DNA of 64,000 nt from CBFDBF01 sp050304615 (GTDB taxonomy: Bacteria; Pseudomonadota; Gammaproteobacteria; Chromatiales; Chromatiaceae). Made by a program: the position numbers and the translations under genes. Location: the NCBI GenBank assembly GCA_050304615.1, contig JBNLDW010000012.1, positions 186,001 to 250,000 of the forward strand, given 5' to 3'. Positions 24,980-32,806 of this stretch are shown here, piece by piece. The notes beneath the pieces are model-generated. The model was not told the origin of the DNA. It did not search any database and saw only the letters and a list, made by a program, of their open reading frames with translations. Every line of letters begins with the position of its first letter. Position 1 is the first letter of the stretch.

Positions 24980-26140
24980 TTAGGGCCTATATGTACTCAA
25001 GTAATCCAGATATCCATCCGAGAAATCTATCTCCAACTCAACCCAAAGAGGTAGGTGGTCGCTCATTTGGAAAGTTCGCCATTCCTGATAATACTCCTCT
25101 AGTGACGCGTTAGATCTGCCTGCGGCTTTAAGACTTTCAATCTGCCTCATGGCCTTTTTCTTTTTTGTCTGTGAGGTTGCCGCGGCCAGTTCGTCTTGAG
25201 CCTTTTTCAATTTTTCTTGCAGACGTTTTTTTATGATCGGTTTATACATCTCAAAATCACTATCCCGGTACACGCTATCGAAAAACTGCATAACCCTATC
25301 CTGGCGTTCCGGCTGAATTAATACAAGTTCGTTGCGTCGAGAAAGAAATGATATCTGATCGTAATGTTTTGTCTGATCCTTATTACTGCCTTTCTTGTTT
25401 TTCACGGCTGTGAATCCATTTTTTTCCAGCGCATTGAAACCATCGCTACCAATATTCTTGATGTTAAAGTCACCCACCAGTATTTGATTCGGGTCGCTGG
25501 CCCGCGCCTCCTTAGCCAGGTATTTTGCGACCGCCTCTATCTCTTGCACCCTACGCGCATATTGCGGGGTATTCGGAGAGTTACTACCATAATAGATATG
25601 CACCGTGGAGAACAGGAACTTAAACCAGCCTGATTGAAACTGCACACCAAATGGGGTCCGCGAAAACTGTCGCTTTTGTTTTTCTGCCTCACTAATCAAC
25701 ATCTTTTCTGGAAGCACGATCTCGCCGGCCACACCCTTAAACGTGACCTTATTTGCATCATATATGAACCCCAATCTCTCCTTATTACCACCTAGGGCAC
25801 AATGAGATACGTCCGTCAGAATATACCGATAGTGCCCGCCAAGAAGCCGCATCAACTCTTCAAGTGGCGCCAGGTCTTCACAGACCTCCTGTACAGCAAT
25901 CACATCAAAGTGAGAGATAATCTCTGCAATATAGAACATGGATTCGCGTGAGCGTGGTCCATAGTTGAACCTATCGTCATCAAAATTGCGGATATTCCAC
26001 GTGCCAAGTATCAATGACTCTAATGCTTTTTTGCCAGGAAATTCAATATCCACAAACTGCTGTCGAATCCGTTGTATACCAGCGACCGTACGTCTCCGAT
26101 CCTTTATGGTTGATTTCTTTAACGGTTTATAGAAAGTCAT
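24980..26140 (-). CDS. Endonuclease/exonuclease/phosphatase (EEP) family protein
   Basis: 386-residue member of the DNase I-like EEP superfamily. Catalytic motifs appear in order: TWNIRNF (residue about 48), VIAVQEV, VHIYYG, LVGDFNI and, near the C-terminus, SDHLPLWVELE. Between GDFNI and SDH there is an extra Lys/Glu-rich helical insert of about 60 residues (RLQEKLKKAQDELAAATSQ and neighbours) that looks like a coiled coil. No signal peptide is seen; the N-terminus is basic. GAGGGA precedes the ATG. Whether it cuts nucleic acid or a phosphoester lipid cannot be told. Confidence 0.85.
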   Translation of the reverse strand: MTFYKPLKKSTIKDRRRTVAGIQRIRQQFVDIEFPGKKALESLILGTWNIRNFDDDRFNYGPRSRESMFYIAEIISHFDVIAVQEVCEDLAPLEELMRLLGGHYRYILTDVSHCALGGNKERLGFIYDANKVTFKGVAGEIVLPEKMLISEAEKQKRQFSRTPFGVQFQSGWFKFLFSTVHIYYGSNSPNTPQYARRVQEIEAVAKYLAKEARASDPNQILVGDFNIKNIGSDGFNALEKNGFTAVKNKKGSNKDQTKHYDQISFLSRRNELVLIQPERQDRVMQFFDSVYRDSDFEMYKPIIKKRLQEKLKKAQDELAAATSQTKKKKAMRQIESLKAAGRSNASLEEYYQEWRTFQMSDHLPLWVELEIDFSDGYLDYLSTYRP

Positions 26141-26252
26141 AGCTATCCCTCTTTGACTATGGTTGGGTTATACAGGTGATATCTAACTGCTCTCCTAATA
26201 TTTCAGTAGGTGGAAAACCACAACTAAACCAGCTACTTTTTGCCGAATACGC

Positions 26253-26738
26253 TCAATAATCTTCCATGTTGCGCCATTCAGCATCTTCTACCCAAGTGTT
26301 AGGACGCTGGAGCAACTCAATCAGGTTGTCCAGTATGATGTAGTGTTGCCCTTCCTCTTCTGCTATCTGCAAACAAATATCCTTATGCTTAGAATCAGTC
26401 AACTCTTCAGCCTTCTGCTTGTAAATCTCCTGGCTTTTTCGCTCAATGTCACGTGCCTGTATATACGCTGCTACCTCTTTATCATTAAGAACATTCTGGC
26501 CACCCCTTTCTTTCATCTCGCTAAACAGCGTCTTGATATTTGCAATATGCTGTTTTTCGCTCTTAGTGACAGGTTGGTTTTCTTTCATCTGCAAAAAAGT
26601 TTTATAGTGCTCTGCCTCAGCATCAGCAAGAATAGAAAATATCTTTCTGGTGCCTATATCATCTGCCTTTTGTGCCATTTCGCGGTAGTATGACTCTCCG
26701 TCTTTTTCCATCTGCAAGGCATAATCAATAATATTCAC
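26253..26738 (-). CDS. Ferritin-like (rubrerythrin-type) di-iron protein
   Basis: 161-residue four-helix bundle protein with two Glu/ExxH metal pairs: EKDGESYYREM and AEAEHYKTF in the first half, IERKSQEIYKQKAEEL and AEEEGQHYIIL in the second. This fits the rubrerythrin/ferritin-like family used in peroxide reduction or iron handling. No rubredoxin domain is attached. The GTG at 26738 is chosen because AAGGAG lies seven bases upstream; a GTG at 26744 is too close to it. The gene is monocistronic or follows the small membrane protein at 26984, from which it is separated by an inverted repeat. Confidence 0.88.
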   Translation of the reverse strand: MNIIDYALQMEKDGESYYREMAQKADDIGTRKIFSILADAEAEHYKTFLQMKENQPVTKSEKQHIANIKTLFSEMKERGGQNVLNDKEVAAYIQARDIERKSQEIYKQKAEELTDSKHKDICLQIAEEEGQHYIILDNLIELLQRPNTWVEDAEWRNMEDY

Positions 26739-26900
26739 TAACACTCTCCTTCGCGGTTTTGCTGAGGTTCTTCATGTAGAACATAATATATATCCGATAT
26801 TAAGCCTAGCTTGCTTTGTTGCGCAACTCAGTCGAGTTTATATCTTTCTGTATTCAGGCTATTGTATTGTGAGCACCATGTGGTCTGATTACGAATCATT

Positions 26901-26978
26901 TGGAGTCGAAGTAAAAACTATATAATTGCCCACCATTCTATGGGTATTTCCGCTCCAATAGCTTTTACTCCGACCCCA
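26901..26978 (-). repeat. Inverted repeat with 20-bp arms, fully pairable on the minus-strand RNA
   Basis: Left arm 26901-26921 and right arm 26958-26978 match at 18 of 21 positions around a 36-nt centre. All three mismatches become G-U pairs in a minus-strand transcript, so the RNA hairpin is complete in that direction only. It begins 5 bp after the stop of the small membrane protein gene. The arm resembles the GGGGTCAGAGTAAA-type sequences often found around REP-associated transposases; that likeness is from memory. Confidence 0.65.
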
Positions 26979-26983
26979 GACTA

Positions 26984-27184
26984 TTACTCTGTTGCTTCAT
27001 CTGCATCTTTAGAGCCCATGCTAAAAAGCATATAGCCAATTGCAATCTCAATATATGCTGAATAACTCCAAATGACATCTGGCAGTTGAACGCCAATAAA
27101 ACCACCCCAAAGGTCAAATTCCATATAACTTCCAACCAAGTCGACAAGCCCAAAAGCCATCACAATGATTCCAATAATTTTCAT
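26984..27184 (-). CDS. Small conserved membrane protein
   Basis: 66 residues with two hydrophobic segments, residues 2-20 (IIGIIVMAFGLVDLVG) and 42-56 (YIEIAIGYMLFSMG), joined by an aromatic loop with FDLWGGFIGVQLP; the tail is acidic. It looks like a real gene: a G-rich RBS (GGGGG) about 9-13 nt before the ATG, good helical pattern and a 3' hairpin. I recognise no named family. An overlapping frame at 26965-27153 is a shadow. Confidence 0.65.
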   Translation of the reverse strand: MKIIGIIVMAFGLVDLVGSYMEFDLWGGFIGVQLPDVIWSYSAYIEIAIGYMLFSMGSKDADEATE

Positions 27185-27424
27185 GCTTATTTACCCCCTT
27201 ACCTTTTTGATGATTAAATATTAAGCGTCTATATATTCTCCGCGTTGCTCATAATACTCATGGGGATAAAAAACCAACGCCATTGGAGAGGCAATCAGTA
27301 ACCTTTCTATGGCTTGTATGTGGTTATTCAATCCACTCGCATTACCCTATCAGGTTATTCATATATATTGCCAGCAGTATAAATCGTATTTGAGATATTA
27401 GTGCAAGACGGATCCTCACTATAG

Positions 27425-27565
27425 CTACTGCTTATCATTATCTTTTTTAGCTGTACCAGCGCTATCTGAGGAGTCTTGTTCCTCACTTTCCCCGATAAAT
27501 CTCTGCACGACAAAATAGCCCGCCACAAGACCAACTAGAATGGCAATCATTTCTGATGAGGTCAT
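27425..27565 (-). CDS. 46-residue single-span membrane microprotein
   Basis: Reads MTSSEMIAILVGLVAGYFVV at the N-terminus, a single membrane helix, followed by QRF and a charged Glu/Ser/Asp/Lys tail ending DNDKQ. Its ATG overlaps the stop of the upstream gene as ATGA, so it should be translated by coupling. The topology resembles other small N-out membrane peptides; no family is recognised. Because it is so short, the call rests on overlap, start codon and composition. Confidence 0.6.
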   Translation of the reverse strand: MTSSEMIAILVGLVAGYFVVQRFIGESEEQDSSDSAGTAKKDNDKQ

Positions 27566-28281
27566 TGCTTCATTCCTGATATTTTAGTTTTGTATAATTG
27601 AAGTGAGACAGAACGCGGATTGTCTATATCGACCGACTCAATCTGTTCATCTATTCTTTTGTTCACAACATCAACTAATACCTCAAACTTTTCTCTATCT
27701 AATATTGTGTTCGCGAATTCCATTGGGTCACTACTTAACAATCGACGCAATGTAAGTTTGCGCAAAATGTTAAGCGCAAATGGCGCGCATGCCAGAGACT
27801 CAAACGACAGTGCAAGATATTCCCTATTTGATACCCCCAATACATCCTTCTTGAGGTAAACCAGAATCAATATCAAGAATATATTCAGATAGATAACCCC
27901 AAATGCCCATAGCAATTGCGGGCCACTACCATACAATAACAACACCAGTGGGAGGACGATAAAGAAACATGCTAAAAGCGTCGCCAGTAAATACTGCACG
28001 GGAACAAGTACAGCCAGAACTTCCTCTAATGAGGTTATATCGCTTTTACTTCGATGATTTGACTCTGCCCAGTTCAGCCTAAATATTGGCATATTAGGAG
28101 ACAGTGGATTAGGAATATATAGCCGCCGACCAAGCACCAACCAGTTAGTACTTGGACAACTAAAGTTCCATGCTCTGTACCCTCTTATAAATACCAGTTC
28201 ATTGATATAGAGCAGCATGCTGGAGTCGTATAGGTAAAACCCCAACACCCCTATAATTAAAAGCAATTCGAACGAAAGCAT
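27562..28281 (-). CDS. Uncharacterised membrane protein of the DUF2167 operon
   Basis: 239 residues. Hydrophobic segments at about residues 1-20, 92-118 and 122-143; between the first two is an aromatic, Pro-rich region with WNFSCPSTNWLVLGRRLYIPNP. The C-terminal 85 residues are soluble and charged (LRKLTLRRLLSSDPMEF, KRIDEQIESVDIDNP). I do not recognise a family. The ATG shares one base with the upstream DUF2167 stop (TAATG) and its own stop overlaps the microprotein start, so all three are coupled. A helper or assembly factor for the DUF2167 protein is a possibility only. Confidence 0.72.
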   Translation of the reverse strand: MLSFELLLIIGVLGFYLYDSSMLLYINELVFIRGYRAWNFSCPSTNWLVLGRRLYIPNPLSPNMPIFRLNWAESNHRSKSDITSLEEVLAVLVPVQYLLATLLACFFIVLPLVLLLYGSGPQLLWAFGVIYLNIFLILILVYLKKDVLGVSNREYLALSFESLACAPFALNILRKLTLRRLLSSDPMEFANTILDREKFEVLVDVVNKRIDEQIESVDIDNPRSVSLQLYKTKISGMKQ

Positions 28282-29117
28282 TATTCCTTACGCTTAAATA
28301 ATGACCCTATCCAGGTAAATAAGCCGATAGCAGCGAGAATAATAAATTTCTTTGCGGCCACAAAAAAACCAACAATAGCCGCCCATATTCCCTTGTTTTT
28401 TGCCACAGCTGCTGCGCCACCAGCAATTAGAGCCGCTAAGCCAAACTCCGCAACTCTGTCACCTTCACGGTATTCAGCATATCGTTCGCCAGTAGTAAAG
28501 TCGTATCCTTTGATGGTATCTTTAAATGCGGCAACAGATGTATCAAGAATATCTGGATCTGTCACCAGCACTACTGACATGACGCCATTGCGACCGAGTA
28601 AACGAGTATTATAATTTATTATCTGACCGCCAGACTCATCGTCTTTGGCTAGAAATGCCCACTCGAGAAGGTTGCTTTGCTTATCGTAACGTGGCTGAAA
28701 TTTCCAGCCAAGAATGCTCATTGTACCCCACCCCCTCTTACGCCTTTCAATATTTCCTTGTTCAGTTCCACTTATAACTGTATCCAGCAATGATTGAGGA
28801 TCCAGGGTTTCATTATCCTTAACATATCCGACAGGATCGAATTCAAATATTGCAAACCAAGCAAGATCATTAGGGGCAAAAACATATTCATTATCGCCTG
28901 GAATATTCTCCATCATTTCCATTAGCTTCTTTGTATCCTCAGACCCAAGGAAGACATATCCCTCTGGAACATGAATTATTGCCTTATCACCGATATGACC
29001 TTCAGTCGGTCCGACTTGCCAATCAAGTTCTGCCAGCGGATCGTCTTCCGCATAAACATGATTTATTGATAACGATATTAATATGCAGAGGATTATTGTT
29101 TTCCAGTAATGCTTCAT
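28281..29117 (-). CDS. DUF2167 family membrane protein
   Basis: 278 residues: a signal peptide ending HVYA-EDD near residue 23, then a long soluble domain with the family pattern (GPTEGHIGDKAIIHVPEGYVF, ENIPGDNEYVFAPNDLAWFAIFEFDPVGYVKD, LGWKFQPRYDKQSNLLEWAF, NYNTRLLGRNGVMSVVLV), and two C-terminal membrane helices at about residues 226-245 and 253-270 with a basic KRKE end. It should be anchored in the inner membrane with the domain outside. Function of the family is unknown. It heads a three-gene coupled operon with a membrane protein and a microprotein. Confidence 0.87.
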   Translation of the reverse strand: MKHYWKTIILCILISLSINHVYAEDDPLAELDWQVGPTEGHIGDKAIIHVPEGYVFLGSEDTKKLMEMMENIPGDNEYVFAPNDLAWFAIFEFDPVGYVKDNETLDPQSLLDTVISGTEQGNIERRKRGWGTMSILGWKFQPRYDKQSNLLEWAFLAKDDESGGQIINYNTRLLGRNGVMSVVLVTDPDILDTSVAAFKDTIKGYDFTTGERYAEYREGDRVAEFGLAALIAGGAAAVAKNKGIWAAIVGFFVAAKKFIILAAIGLFTWIGSLFKRKE

Positions 29118-29412
29118 TTCATACTCCCTATATTTATTGTGGCATACGTAATCTACGTCCAGCCATGCATCACGTCACTGTATGTATGACACTGCTGTTG
29201 TAGTGGCCATTGGCCACGATTTCTTGTGCCCCTAAAAACAGTTACTAGACAGGTAGATCATACCGCAAATTGCATGATAGAGCCTGCAGTAAAATTCACA
29301 TAGATTGCCTCGGTATAGCTGTTTGCTGCGTACTACCAGGCTTAGTTAAACCGTTAGGCTGTCGTAGTTGTCTCGACAGTAGCGCAGCGCAATAGCGATC
29401 TACTGATACACC

Positions 29413-29772
29413 CTAAGGAGAACCATGCAAATACTTGTTTATTGTACTTATTTCCGGATTGTTTGGTATCATCACCCCATGAACATCAAAGATTGGAGTG
29501 CCATAACTTCTTGGTTCAAATCCTGCTTTGTCTAACTTAGCGTGTAACTCTTCCCTTCTTTTTTGGTCTTTATCAATAAAATATTCTGTAAATTTAATAC
29601 GCTCACTCCGCAGTTGCTCAGCCTTTTGCGTACAATATCCACAAGTTGACAAGGAATACATGATCAGCTCATTGTGTGGTTCACCGTAACTCTGTGCTAT
29701 GCCGTTATCTTTTGTTGAATACCAGTGATAGGCCCCGTAACAGATAAGCAACATAAGCAGTATTTTTTTCAT
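29413..29772 (-). CDS. Membrane-anchored glutaredoxin-like protein
   Basis: 119 residues. An N-terminal hydrophobic stretch (ILLMLLICYGAYHWY) forms an anchor or signal. The thioredoxin-fold domain has the redox motif CGYC at about residues 44-47, preceded by IMYSLST, and the cis-proline in YGTPIFDVHG. The fold puts it with glutaredoxins, probably facing the periplasm, where it could serve disulfide exchange. It starts 14 bp downstream of the pentapeptide-repeat gene and may be its operon partner. Confidence 0.85.
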   Translation of the reverse strand: MKKILLMLLICYGAYHWYSTKDNGIAQSYGEPHNELIMYSLSTCGYCTQKAEQLRSERIKFTEYFIDKDQKRREELHAKLDKAGFEPRSYGTPIFDVHGVMIPNNPEISTINKYLHGSP

Positions 29773-29786
29773 ATCTGATTATTTCT

Positions 29787-30713
29787 CTATTCTGTACCGG
29801 CCTTGCGGCAAGCCCCTATGGAACCACTCAGGCAGGTGGTCCCATCAATCCAGATGGCATTATCCAGGATCGCACCAGTAAAATTCACCCCTCCTATATT
29901 TGCCTTACGGAAGTTGGCAAAACTAAGGTCAGCACCACTCATGTCTGCGTAGGTAAGGTCAGTGTGCTGTAGATCTATCCCCTTCATTTTGGCGTTGGTG
30001 AATTCGGCGTAACTAAGATTTGAACCAGACATAATGGCATACATCAGGTCACTACCTTTAAAGTTACCACCGGAGAGGTTCGCCTGCCTTAACAGTGCAT
30101 TGTTTATTAGCGCCCCACTTAAATCGGCACCCTCTGCCTGCATCATGTCAAGATGACAGTTGCGCCAATTTACACCCGGAGCTGGTATGGCATTGCAATC
30201 TGGTTCAGCTATTAGCTGCGGGGCACCAAGATATAGTCCACCCCCGATAAGCACTACAATCAGCAAGGAGGTAAACAGAATGCCCATGTACGGTCGTTTT
30301 TTTTGCTTCTGCTCCTGCAGTTGCTTAAGCTGTTCTCTTGCCGCGCGATGTTTTTGTAGCAGCTCTGGCTCATCTTGGCGGCGCTCACCACTGCGCCTCT
30401 CCTGGAAGTTGAGGTCATCCTTGTCCGAACGGCGCTCCATCCCGGTACGCTCATCTTCACGTAGATGAGCCGGTATCAGACGCTCCAAGTTACCCTCCTT
30501 GGCAGCCTTACGCACCCCAGGAGGTATCACATCTGGTACTAATGAGACCAGCTTCCAGCTCTTCTGGTCGGTGCTGACATCATCACTCATGCGTACCCGC
30601 CCAAGCAGTACAAACCGACGTACCGTACCGCAGGGGAATGGTCCCTGCACAGTGTCACCACGCCGTACGTACCAGAGTGGCTGTTTGCCGCCGTTTTCCT
30701 GTTCTGTTTCCAT
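29787..30713 (-). CDS. GYF-like/pentapeptide-repeat membrane protein
   Basis: 308 residues in four parts: an N-terminal GYF_2-like domain (WYVRRGDTVQGPFPCGTVRRFVLLGRV, residues 14-40); a highly charged linker with coiled-coil potential (residues 85-143); one membrane helix (MGILFTSLLIVVLIGGGLYLG, about 148-168); and after it about 20 pentapeptide repeats of the A[DN]LSG type (residues 195-290), closed by two cysteines. Pentapeptide repeats form a right-handed beta-helix. The GYF domain would lie in the cytoplasm and the helix in the periplasm. Ligands are unknown; the gene diverges from the FliK-like gene. Confidence 0.85.
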   Translation of the reverse strand: METEQENGGKQPLWYVRRGDTVQGPFPCGTVRRFVLLGRVRMSDDVSTDQKSWKLVSLVPDVIPPGVRKAAKEGNLERLIPAHLREDERTGMERRSDKDDLNFQERRSGERRQDEPELLQKHRAAREQLKQLQEQKQKKRPYMGILFTSLLIVVLIGGGLYLGAPQLIAEPDCNAIPAPGVNWRNCHLDMMQAEGADLSGALINNALLRQANLSGGNFKGSDLMYAIMSGSNLSYAEFTNAKMKGIDLQHTDLTYADMSGADLSFANFRKANIGGVNFTGAILDNAIWIDGTTCLSGSIGACRKAGTE

Positions 30714-30808
30714 ATGATCAATAATTTTCCCAGGTGGCCGCTACAAGGTTATCAGGCCCGTGTATCCGGGCGTGATATTGCCAATATAGGGCCACTAATC
30801 CGAAATAA

Positions 30809-32059
30809 ATGCAAATATTTGACCTCATTTCTAACCCACGCCTCACCGTTGAAATGGCGCGTAACAAGGTTTTGCAAGATCTGCGGGCCGGTCAGATCCT
30901 GCATGCCAGAGTTTTGACGCCGTCCGCACACAACCGCGTCAAACTGCAAATTGGCATGGCAGAGATATTTGCCCGTACCCAGACCAGCCTCGCCCAAGGG
31001 CAGCGTATCATCCTGGATGTAGTGAAAACCGGCCCACTCCCGGAGTTACGCCTGCTCCAGCAGACCAGCATGAGTGAAATCCACGCCTCAGCACTACGTA
31101 CCATTCTGCCCAGACAAATACCCCTGCAAAATCTGTTCCGAAGTCTGCAGTATGTACATAACTCCATCACTAGAGTCGCCATACCCACTGCCAACGACAG
31201 TGCTATGCAAAGCAGACCTGCAACAACTAACACTAGGCAAAAAGTGGGGAGTGAGGTCCTACAGCTGCTGCGCAATATAGCGGATACTGGATCTATCAAA
31301 AAAACCGGCGACCGTCTTGGCCCTGAACTATTGAATAGAGTAGCTACTGTCCTTGGGTCTACCACGACAGATGGCAAGGTGCTCTCCCCTTCGATATTGC
31401 GCCAACTGATCCTTGATTCAGGAATCTTTCTGGAACCTAAACTGGCTGCCGGGCAGCCTCCTGGTAACGATCTTAAGGCCACTCTGCTGCTACTCCTACT
31501 ACAGCTTCGCACCACCTTGACACAACATGAGCGCCCCGTTTCTACAAGTGGAGAACAGCAGAGTCAACCTCAGACTGATTCAGCAATCAGCAAGCTGCTT
31601 AATCTACTGTTACGCCAAACAGAAGGTGGACTTGCCAGGATTCAACTCAATCAGCTCAACTCGCTGCCACCAGAAGATGGAGGTAAAACGGTGTGGCAAT
31701 TTGAGCTGCCTCTGCGCCATACAGATGGATTTGATAGCTTCAAGGTGCGCATAGAACGAGAGGGTGGTAACGGAATACCGGCGCTGCACCACCCTTGGCG
31801 TATAACTATAAATTTTGATCTTGATCCTCTAGGACCAGTCCAGGCACAAATCTCACTTCAGGGTGAAGAGGTCTCGACCCTGTTTATGGCTGAGCGAAAA
31901 GAGAGCGCTGAGCTTATCGATCAACATCTACCGATTCTGGATTTGGCATTTTACCAAGCCGGTCTTAAGGTCGGCCATCTGTCCGCACAAAAAACGGGGA
32001 GTATTTCCATAGATAGACCGCAACTCTCTCCGCGCCCACTACTAGATGAACAGGCATGA
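30809..32059 (+). CDS. FliK-like flagellar hook-length control protein (second FliK homologue)
   Basis: 416 residues. The C-terminal 130 residues match the FliK domain: VWQFELPLRH, then LGPVQAQISLQGEEVSTLF and a final LPILDLAFYQAGLKVGHLSA. The central part is Gln/Leu-rich and poorly conserved. It ends with an ATGA overlap with a small FlhB-like gene. The canonical FliK is encoded at 53531-54652, so this protein is either a divergent paralogue or a secreted/regulatory variant; in other gammaproteobacteria a FliK-like/FlhB-like pair also stands alone. Confidence 0.78.
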   Translation: MQIFDLISNPRLTVEMARNKVLQDLRAGQILHARVLTPSAHNRVKLQIGMAEIFARTQTSLAQGQRIILDVVKTGPLPELRLLQQTSMSEIHASALRTILPRQIPLQNLFRSLQYVHNSITRVAIPTANDSAMQSRPATTNTRQKVGSEVLQLLRNIADTGSIKKTGDRLGPELLNRVATVLGSTTTDGKVLSPSILRQLILDSGIFLEPKLAAGQPPGNDLKATLLLLLLQLRTTLTQHERPVSTSGEQQSQPQTDSAISKLLNLLLRQTEGGLARIQLNQLNSLPPEDGGKTVWQFELPLRHTDGFDSFKVRIEREGGNGIPALHHPWRITINFDLDPLGPVQAQISLQGEEVSTLFMAERKESAELIDQHLPILDLAFYQAGLKVGHLSAQKTGSISIDRPQLSPRPLLDEQA

Positions 32060-32349
32060 GTAGCGACGACAAAAGAACGCCAGATGTCGCCATAGCACTA
32101 CACTATGATGGTGAGAATGCGCCTCGCATCAAAGCCAAGGGACAGGGCGAACTGGCCAGACAGATCATCCAACTGGCTGAAGAACATGGTATACCGCTGC
32201 ATGATGATCCTGACCTAGCCGCCATTCTGTCTCAGATCCCCCTGGGGGATGAGATCCCGGATAACCTCTATGTAGCTATTGCCGAGGTGATTGCATTTGC
32301 CTACATCATCTCTGGTAAGCAGCCAGCCGGGTTTCAGCCAGCAGAGTGA
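32056..32349 (+). CDS. FlhB C-terminal-domain-like protein (EscU/YscU/FlhB family, short)
   Basis: 97 residues covering only the cytoplasmic domain of FlhB: PDVAIALHYDGENAPRIKAKGQGELARQIIQLAEEHGIPLHDDPDLAAIL. The auto-cleaved NPTH motif of full FlhB is absent, so it lacks the export switch cleavage site. It overlaps the FliK-like gene by four bases (ATGA), which links the two in a substrate-specificity switching role. Its stop directly abuts the stop of the convergent fliJ. Confidence 0.87.
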   Translation: MSSDDKRTPDVAIALHYDGENAPRIKAKGQGELARQIIQLAEEHGIPLHDDPDLAAILSQIPLGDEIPDNLYVAIAEVIAFAYIISGKQPAGFQPAE

Positions 32350-32781
32350 TTACCTTTTTGTGTGCTGCCCGTGATCGTCTGACTCTTTCTGTTCACGCAC
32401 ATCCGCGTCCTTTCTCTCCTCTTGCTGATAACGATTCACTACCTTACCCAGGGCCTGGGTCCGAACACGTTTCTGCTGCCATACCTCCTTTTGTCCAGAA
32501 CACTCTGAACGCTTCGCCTGGACAATCAACTCCTGTTCCTTGATCGCTAGCTCCAGCTTGCTTAGAAATGCGCGGTACTCCTGTAGTTGGGTAGATGACA
32601 TACCGCTTCTAGCAGCACTATTAAAGCGCTGCAGATATTCATCATGATAGCCGCACAACTCTTCCAGTCGTTGCTCCTGCTTATGTACACTGCGGCGGCA
32701 ATCACCCAACTCACGGGCTGCAGTCTGCTCGTTCGACACAGCGACCCTCTGGACCGGCCTTAAGCGTTTTGATCTAACCAT
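32350..32781 (-). CDS. fliJ: Flagellar export protein FliJ
   Basis: 143-residue, largely helical coiled-coil protein (QEQRLEELCGYHDEYLQRF, LSKLELAIKEQELIVQAKR), rich in Gln/Glu/Arg/Lys. FliJ is a chaperone-escort of the type III flagellar export apparatus and sits in the FliI ring. Identification is mainly by length, helical pattern and position immediately after fliI, 25 bp downstream. Confidence 0.85.
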   Translation of the reverse strand: MVRSKRLRPVQRVAVSNEQTAARELGDCRRSVHKQEQRLEELCGYHDEYLQRFNSAARSGMSSTQLQEYRAFLSKLELAIKEQELIVQAKRSECSGQKEVWQQKRVRTQALGKVVNRYQQEERKDADVREQKESDDHGQHTKR

Positions 32782-32806
32782 AATAACCTCTTAAGAAAGC
32801 CCTCAT

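Noticed and set aside
26965..27153. 62-codon frame overlapping the small membrane protein
   Set aside because: Out-of-frame shadow; the 66-codon frame has the better RBS and hydrophobic pattern.
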